DNA from: UBA2199 sp964628035
GTDB taxonomy: Bacteria > Acidobacteriota > Aminicenantia > UBA2199
Length of the DNA: 64,000 bases
Reading direction: 5' to 3'
NCBI GenBank assembly: GCA_964628035.1
Contig: CAZVPI010000004.1
Coordinates: forward strand, 62,001 to 126,000
Every line of letters starts with the position of its first letter. Position 1 is the first letter of the stretch. Shown piece by piece: positions 60,422 to 64,000 of the stretch. Under the pieces are notes generated by a model. It was not told the origin of the DNA and made no database searches. It was given only the letters and a program-made list of their open reading frames with translations. The position numbers and the translations under genes were made by a program.

Positions 60422-61984
60422 ATGATCGCTTCTTCCCAGTTCGTGCTGGTCATGGCCGCCTACATGGCGGTGGTCGTGACCATCGGCGCCTTCTTCGCCC
60501 GCAGGGCCAACGCCAGTTCGGGGAATTTCTTCCTCGGCGGCCGCACCCTGGGCCCCTGGGTGACGGCCATGAGCGCCGAGGCCTCGGACATGAGCGGTTG
60601 GCTGCTGATGGGCCTGCCCGGCGTCGCCTATTGGTGCGGGGCAGCGGAGGCATTCTGGACGGCGCTGGGGCTGTGGCTGGGCACATGGCTCAACTGGCGC
60701 TTCGTCAGCGCCCGGCTGCGCGCCTACTCCGAGATCACCGGCGACGCCATCACCGTCCCCGACTTCTTCTCCAACCGCTTCCACGAGGAGCGGCGGGCGC
60801 TGATGTCGGTCGCCGCCCTGTTCATCCTCATCTTCTTCACCGTCTACGCCTCCAGCTGTTTCGTCGCCGTCGGCAAGCTCTTTTCCTCCCTCTTGGCCGT
60901 CGACTACCGCCTGTGCATGGTCGCCGGCGCCGCCTTCGTGGTCCTCTACACCCTGGTCGGCGGCTTCCTGGCCGAGAGCGCCTCCGACTTCATGCAGGCG
61001 CTGGTCATGGTCACGGCCCTGGCAGCGGTCCTGGCCGTGGCCGCCATGGCCGGGGGCGGCCCGGGAAAGATCGTCGCCCGCTTGCGGGAGATCCCCGGCT
61101 TCCTGCAGCTGCTGGGCGGGGCCTGCCCCACCGTCGAGTCCGGCGCCCAATGCGTCGTGGGCGGCCGGGCGCTGTTCGGCGCCGCCGGCCGCCTCTCCTG
61201 GCTGGCCATCCTGTCGGCCCTCTCCTGGGGGCTGGGCTATTTCGGCATGCCCCAGGTGCTGCTGCGCTTCATGGCCATCCGCCGCGGCCGCGAGCTGAAG
61301 GCCTCGCGGCGCATCGCCGTCGGCTGGTGCTTCGTGTCGCTGGCCGCCGCCGTGCTCGTCGGCCTGGCCGGCCGCGCCCTCTACCCGGCCGAGCTGCTCA
61401 CGCCGGGCGCCGCCGAGAGCGTCTTCATCCTCATCGCCACCCGCCTGCTGCCGCCGCTTCTGGCCGGCGTCGCCCTGGCCGGCATCCTGGCCGCGACCAT
61501 CAGCTCCTCCGACTCCTACCTGCTGATCGCCTCCTCGGCCTTCGCCAAGAACATCTACCAGCGCCTGTTCCACCGCGACGCCGACGACCGCCGGGTCCTG
61601 CGCGTGTCGCGCCTGGCGCTGCTGGCCATCACCCTGGTGGCCGCGGCCATCGCCCTGGACCGCGACTCGGTCATCTTCCGCGTCGTGGCCTTCGCCTGGG
61701 CCGGCTTCGGCGCCGCCTTCGGGCCGCTCATGCTTTTCGCGCTGTTCTGGAAGCGGACGACGCGCGCCGGCGCCCTGGCCGGCATGGTCGCCGGCGGCGC
61801 GATGGTCTTCGCCTGGAAGCTCCTGGTGCGGCCGCTGGGCGGGGCGTTCGACCTCTACGAGCTGCTGCCGGCGTTCCTCTTCTCCTGCCTCGTCATCCCC
61901 GTCGTCTCCAAGCTCACAGCCAGGCCTGCGAGCGAGATCGAACGGGAGTTCGAGCAGGCTAAGAACTCAAGCGCCAGGAACTAG
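60422..61984 (+). CDS. putP: Sodium:solute symporter, PutP (proline) type
   Basis: 520 aa, 12-13 transmembrane helices of the SSS/LeuT fold. Family signatures: NFFLGGRTLGPWVTAMSAEASDMSGWLLMGLPG (read as two adjacent motifs, residues 35-67), and GYFGMPQVLLRFMAIR near 275, both characteristic of Na+/proline symporters. Na+-driven uptake of proline or a related amino acid through the inner membrane. Leaderless start; monocistronic. Confidence 0.88.
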   Translation: MIASSQFVLVMAAYMAVVVTIGAFFARRANASSGNFFLGGRTLGPWVTAMSAEASDMSGWLLMGLPGVAYWCGAAEAFWTALGLWLGTWLNWRFVSARLRAYSEITGDAITVPDFFSNRFHEERRALMSVAALFILIFFTVYASSCFVAVGKLFSSLLAVDYRLCMVAGAAFVVLYTLVGGFLAESASDFMQALVMVTALAAVLAVAAMAGGGPGKIVARLREIPGFLQLLGGACPTVESGAQCVVGGRALFGAAGRLSWLAILSALSWGLGYFGMPQVLLRFMAIRRGRELKASRRIAVGWCFVSLAAAVLVGLAGRALYPAELLTPGAAESVFILIATRLLPPLLAGVALAGILAATISSSDSYLLIASSAFAKNIYQRLFHRDADDRRVLRVSRLALLAITLVAAAIALDRDSVIFRVVAFAWAGFGAAFGPLMLFALFWKRTTRAGALAGMVAGGAMVFAWKLLVRPLGGAFDLYELLPAFLFSCLVIPVVSKLTARPASEIEREFEQAKNSSARN

Positions 61985-62141
61985 AGCCTGAGACCGTTCT
62001 GGAGTGCTATGAGGTTCGACGTTCGACCCCGGGCGTCAGACGTTAGCAAGACAAAAGGAAAAGCCCCTCGGGGCTTCGACGGATCAGAACTGCGAGTCGC
62101 GAAAAGTCTTTCTATGGCTGTTTCGTGTCAGGCGCTACGCG
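61985..62141 (-). terminator. Terminator of the PHP gene within word repeats
   Basis: AAGCCCC-TC-GGGGCTT hairpin (62061-62076); on the minus strand it is followed by TTCCTTTTG, an intrinsic-terminator arrangement for the PHP gene. Flanked by GTTCGACGTTCGACC (62013-62027) and CGTCACGCATCACG words (62140-62153). Confidence 0.55.
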
Positions 62142-62990
62142 TCACGCATCACGAAGGGCGGCGAATTTCTTGAGCGCCTCGACGTCGTGGGCGTCGGAGC
62201 CGCGGGTCGCCTTCAGGCGGAAGCGCTCGGCCAGGGCGCGCAGCGTCTCGACCATGGCCGCTTCGGCGGCCGGATCGGGGAAGGCCGGCGCCGGCTCCTT
62301 CTCCTGGTAATAAGGGTAGTCGACCTCGATGCCGGCCAGCCCCAGCGGGGCGAGTTCGGCGAGCATCTCCTCCAACTTGATCCCGGTCTCGGCGACGATG
62401 TATCCCGGGTGGGCCAGCACCGCCTCGCCGCCGGCGCGGACAATCATGGCGATGGCGTCGGCCATGGGCAGCTTGGGCACGTGGATGGGGACGGCGGCGT
62501 TGGCCGAGAGCCACTTGGCCGCCTCGCGGTACCCGGGGAAGAGGCCCTGGCCGAGCATGGCGTGGACCAGGTGCGGCTTCATGAGCGAGTCGCGCTGGGG
62601 CAGCAGGATCTCTTTCCTCTCGACGACCTTGCGGCCGAAGAAGCGGTTGATGTCCTCCAGCTGGCGCAGGATCCGCTGCCGCCGCAGGCCCTGCACCAGG
62701 CGCAGCCGCTCGTGCAGCGCCTTGTCCCTCAGGTCGAAGCCGTAGCCCAACAGGTGCAGCTCCTCGTCGCGGTAGTTCGTGTCCAGCTCGATGCCCGAGA
62801 TAAGCTCGATGCCCAGCTCGCCGGCCTTGGCGAAGAGGTCCCCCCAGTGGCGGTAGGCGCCCAGGGCGTCGTGGTCGGTGAAGGAGATTGTTTTGAGGCC
62901 GACCTCGCCGGCGGCGGCGATCATCTCCAGGGGGGTGGCGTTGCCGTCGGAGACCAAGGTGTGCAGGTGCAGGTCCAGTTTGGTGTCCAT
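62142..62990 (-). CDS. PHP-domain phosphoesterase
   Basis: 282 aa. Metal ligands in order: DLHLHT (6-11), FTDHDALGAYRH near 35, ISGIELD near 60, HPGYI near 195 and GSDAHD near 270. Resembles the TrpH/nucleoside 3',5'-bisphosphate phosphatase (RnaseAM) branch of PHP proteins, which act on short RNA or pAp; phosphatase activity is likely. Start ATG 62990 is leaderless. The last codons (CGT GAT GCG TGA) are written in the repeat-word alphabet of the following element. Confidence 0.85.
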   Translation of the reverse strand: MDTKLDLHLHTLVSDGNATPLEMIAAAGEVGLKTISFTDHDALGAYRHWGDLFAKAGELGIELISGIELDTNYRDEELHLLGYGFDLRDKALHERLRLVQGLRRQRILRQLEDINRFFGRKVVERKEILLPQRDSLMKPHLVHAMLGQGLFPGYREAAKWLSANAAVPIHVPKLPMADAIAMIVRAGGEAVLAHPGYIVAETGIKLEEMLAELAPLGLAGIEVDYPYYQEKEPAPAFPDPAAEAAMVETLRALAERFRLKATRGSDAHDVEALKKFAALRDA

Positions 62991-63004
62991 TGGATAGTTT
63001 ATCA
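62991..63004 (-). promoter_or_regulatory. Extended -10 promoter, leaderless start of the PHP gene
   Basis: Minus strand TG-A-TAAACT (63001-62996), five bases before ATG 62990. Confidence 0.55.
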
Positions 63005-63017
63005 TAAAACAGCGATC

Positions 63018-63206
63018 TATAGTGACAAGTGACAAGTACCAGGCGGCCAGCAGCTGCAATAAACATGACCTGACGTGATCCGTGAAGAAACCGCTAGGCA
63101 GTTTACGGAAAAGCCATCACAGTGAACCCGGACTTTCATATGCTGCTGCCGTACACCGTAAGCCGTACGCCGTGCGCCGAGTGCTTTGCCTTGTCACTCG
63201 TCACTG
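63018..63206. repeat. Word-repeat hairpin element
   Basis: Left arm AGTGACAAGTGACAAGT (63021-63037), right arm CTTGTCACTCGTCACT (63190-63205). Between them lie GCCGTACACCGTAAGCC and GTACGCCGTGCGCC. The right arm supplies the stop codon of the ammonia-lyase gene (63203-63201). Confidence 0.65.
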
Positions 63207-64000
63207 TTTCTCGACGACTTTCTTGAAGTTCTCCGGGTCGGTGTCACCCTCGGTGTTGATCAGCAAGACGCGCGACTGCGGTCCGAGCGGCAGCTTCTGC
63301 CGCGCTTCGGCCAGCTTGGGCGACGTCGTCAGCGCCAGCAGCGCCGCCAGCCCTGAGGCGCCCGACTCGCCCGAGACGATGCGGGGGTCGTCGCCGAGCG
63401 GGTGGAAATAGCGGCGCATCGCCTCCTCGGCCCAGCGGTCGCCGACGGCCAGGAAGAAGGGAAAGGCGTCGCGCAGGAAAGGCCAGGCCAGGGGCGAGGG
63501 GACGCCGCAGTTCAGGCCGGCCATGATCGATGTCTGCTTGCCCTTCGTCGGCAGCGGCTCCCCCTGGCCGAAGCGCACCGACTCCAGGAAGCAGTCGGAG
63601 GAGACCGGTTCGACACAGATCAGAGTCGGGCGCTTGGAGCCGTAGAGGCGGGAGTAGAAGAAGCCGCCGGCGGCGGCCAGGCCGCCCACGCCGGCCGGCA
63701 GGATGACCGCGTCGACGCCGGTTTTCATCGGCCCGTGCAGCAGCCCCTCCAGCTCGGCGAAGATCGTGGTGTAGCCCAGCAGGATCCAGCCGGGAATGTC
63801 GCGGTAGCCGGCATAGGCGGTGTCGGATATGGCCTGCCAGCCGTTCCGGGCGGCGTCGGCGGCGCAGCGCTCGACGCACAAGTCGAAGGTTCCCTCGACC
63901 AGCACCACCTCGGCCCCCTCGCCGCGCACGTTCGCCACGCGCGCCGGCACCGAGTCGGCGGGCATGTAGATGACCGCCTTCTGCCCCAGCCTGCGCGCCG
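63201..64000 (-). CDS. Diaminopropionate ammonia-lyase (YgeX type), 5' end outside window
   Basis: The last ~266 codons of a fold-type II PLP enzyme. The segment GQKAVIYMPADSVPARV followed by GAEVVLVEGTFDLCVERC, the Gly-rich PLP phosphate region LPAGVGGLAAAGGF and the C-terminal ALTTSPKLAEARQKL match YgeX/DpaL, which converts 2,3-diaminopropionate to pyruvate and ammonia. The catalytic Lys lies upstream, beyond the window. ygeX, ssnA and selenium-dependent hydroxylases belong to one co-occurring gene set. Here it is about 57 kb from ssnA. Confidence 0.88.
   Translation of the reverse strand, partial: ARRLGQKAVIYMPADSVPARVANVRGEGAEVVLVEGTFDLCVERCAADAARNGWQAISDTAYAGYRDIPGWILLGYTTIFAELEGLLHGPMKTGVDAVILPAGVGGLAAAGGFFYSRLYGSKRPTLICVEPVSSDCFLESVRFGQGEPLPTKGKQTSIMAGLNCGVPSPLAWPFLRDAFPFFLAVGDRWAEEAMRRYFHPLGDDPRIVSGESGASGLAALLALTTSPKLAEARQKLPLGPQSRVLLINTEGDTDPENFKKVVEKQ

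Noticed and set aside
7037..63206. Tandem GTGACAAG words as CRISPR repeats
   Set aside because: Units are short, degenerate, lack unique spacers and are mirrored within each gap; no cas genes.
1..64000. tRNA or rRNA genes
   Set aside because: I looked for T-arm GGTTCRAATCC-like and conserved rRNA stretches and saw none; a short tRNA could still be missed by eye.

Overview
This 64 kb window is a chromosomal segment of a GC-rich, Gram-negative bacterium. Outer-membrane and envelope genes support this: a GT51 peptidoglycan polymerase, a beta-barrel protein ending in Phe, lipoproteins with lipoboxes, and a LolCDE/MacB-like exporter. The gene mix (selenium-type molybdenum hydroxylase locus, DUF5916 remnant, BlaI/BlaR pair, NTT-like carrier, many S9/S41-type hydrolases) would fit Candidatus Aminicenantes or another Acidobacteriota-like lineage. 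That placement is inference; no rRNA or universal marker is present. I saw no tRNA, rRNA, CRISPR array, prophage or intact insertion sequence.

Layout. 1-8.3 kb: a purine/amino-acid catabolic block read leftwards (PLP enzyme cut by the window edge, SsnA amidohydrolase and [2Fe-2S]/Moco hydroxylase as a coupled pair, ATP-grasp ligase), with a TGS/uridine-kinase-like protein facing it. 8.6-22.5 kb: envelope and transport genes (MscS, AsmA-GT51 fusion, PanE, GNAT, CPBP protease, GltS, propeller-transglutaminase, VKOR, three-gene ABC exporter). 22.5-33.3 kb: a histidine-kinase-like protein lacking its His, EEP phosphatase, GAF protein, NTT-like carrier, iron-sulfur flavoprotein, SPFH protein, outer-membrane protein, a 36-residue repeat protein, small secreted proteins. 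33.4-41.4 kb: an accessory stretch of lineage-specific lipoproteins and a HEAT protein around a large S9 peptidase. 41.9-56.9 kb: GreA, hydrolase, hybrid PAS kinase, second SPFH gene, BioD-like protein, epimerase/DUF2867, Cys/Met lyase and an ECF sigma operon, interspersed with several decayed genes. 57-64 kb: BlaI/BlaR with a coiled-coil sensor, a PutP-like symporter, a PHP phosphoesterase, and a diaminopropionate ammonia-lyase cut by the right edge. That lyase belongs to the same selenium-associated gene set as the left end.

Two genome-wide themes stand out. First, many genes have an extended -10 box (TGN-TATAAT) ending 5-7 nt before the start codon and no Shine-Dalgarno, which implies abundant leaderless transcripts. 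The remaining genes have strong AGGAGG sites, often with very short leaders. Second, many intergenic gaps, especially between convergent genes, are filled with degenerate short words (GTGACAAGTGACGAG, CGTACGCCGTATGCC, GACGTTCGACG, CCAAGTTCCAA, GAGGTAGGGAGAGG). The words appear direct on one side and reverse-complemented on the other, forming large imperfect hairpins that often begin at, or supply, the stop codon. At least eight gene remnants (methyltransferase, NhaP antiporter, S41/TPR, CIA30, DUF5916 and unidentified ones) lie in the gaps, so gene decay is active in this region.
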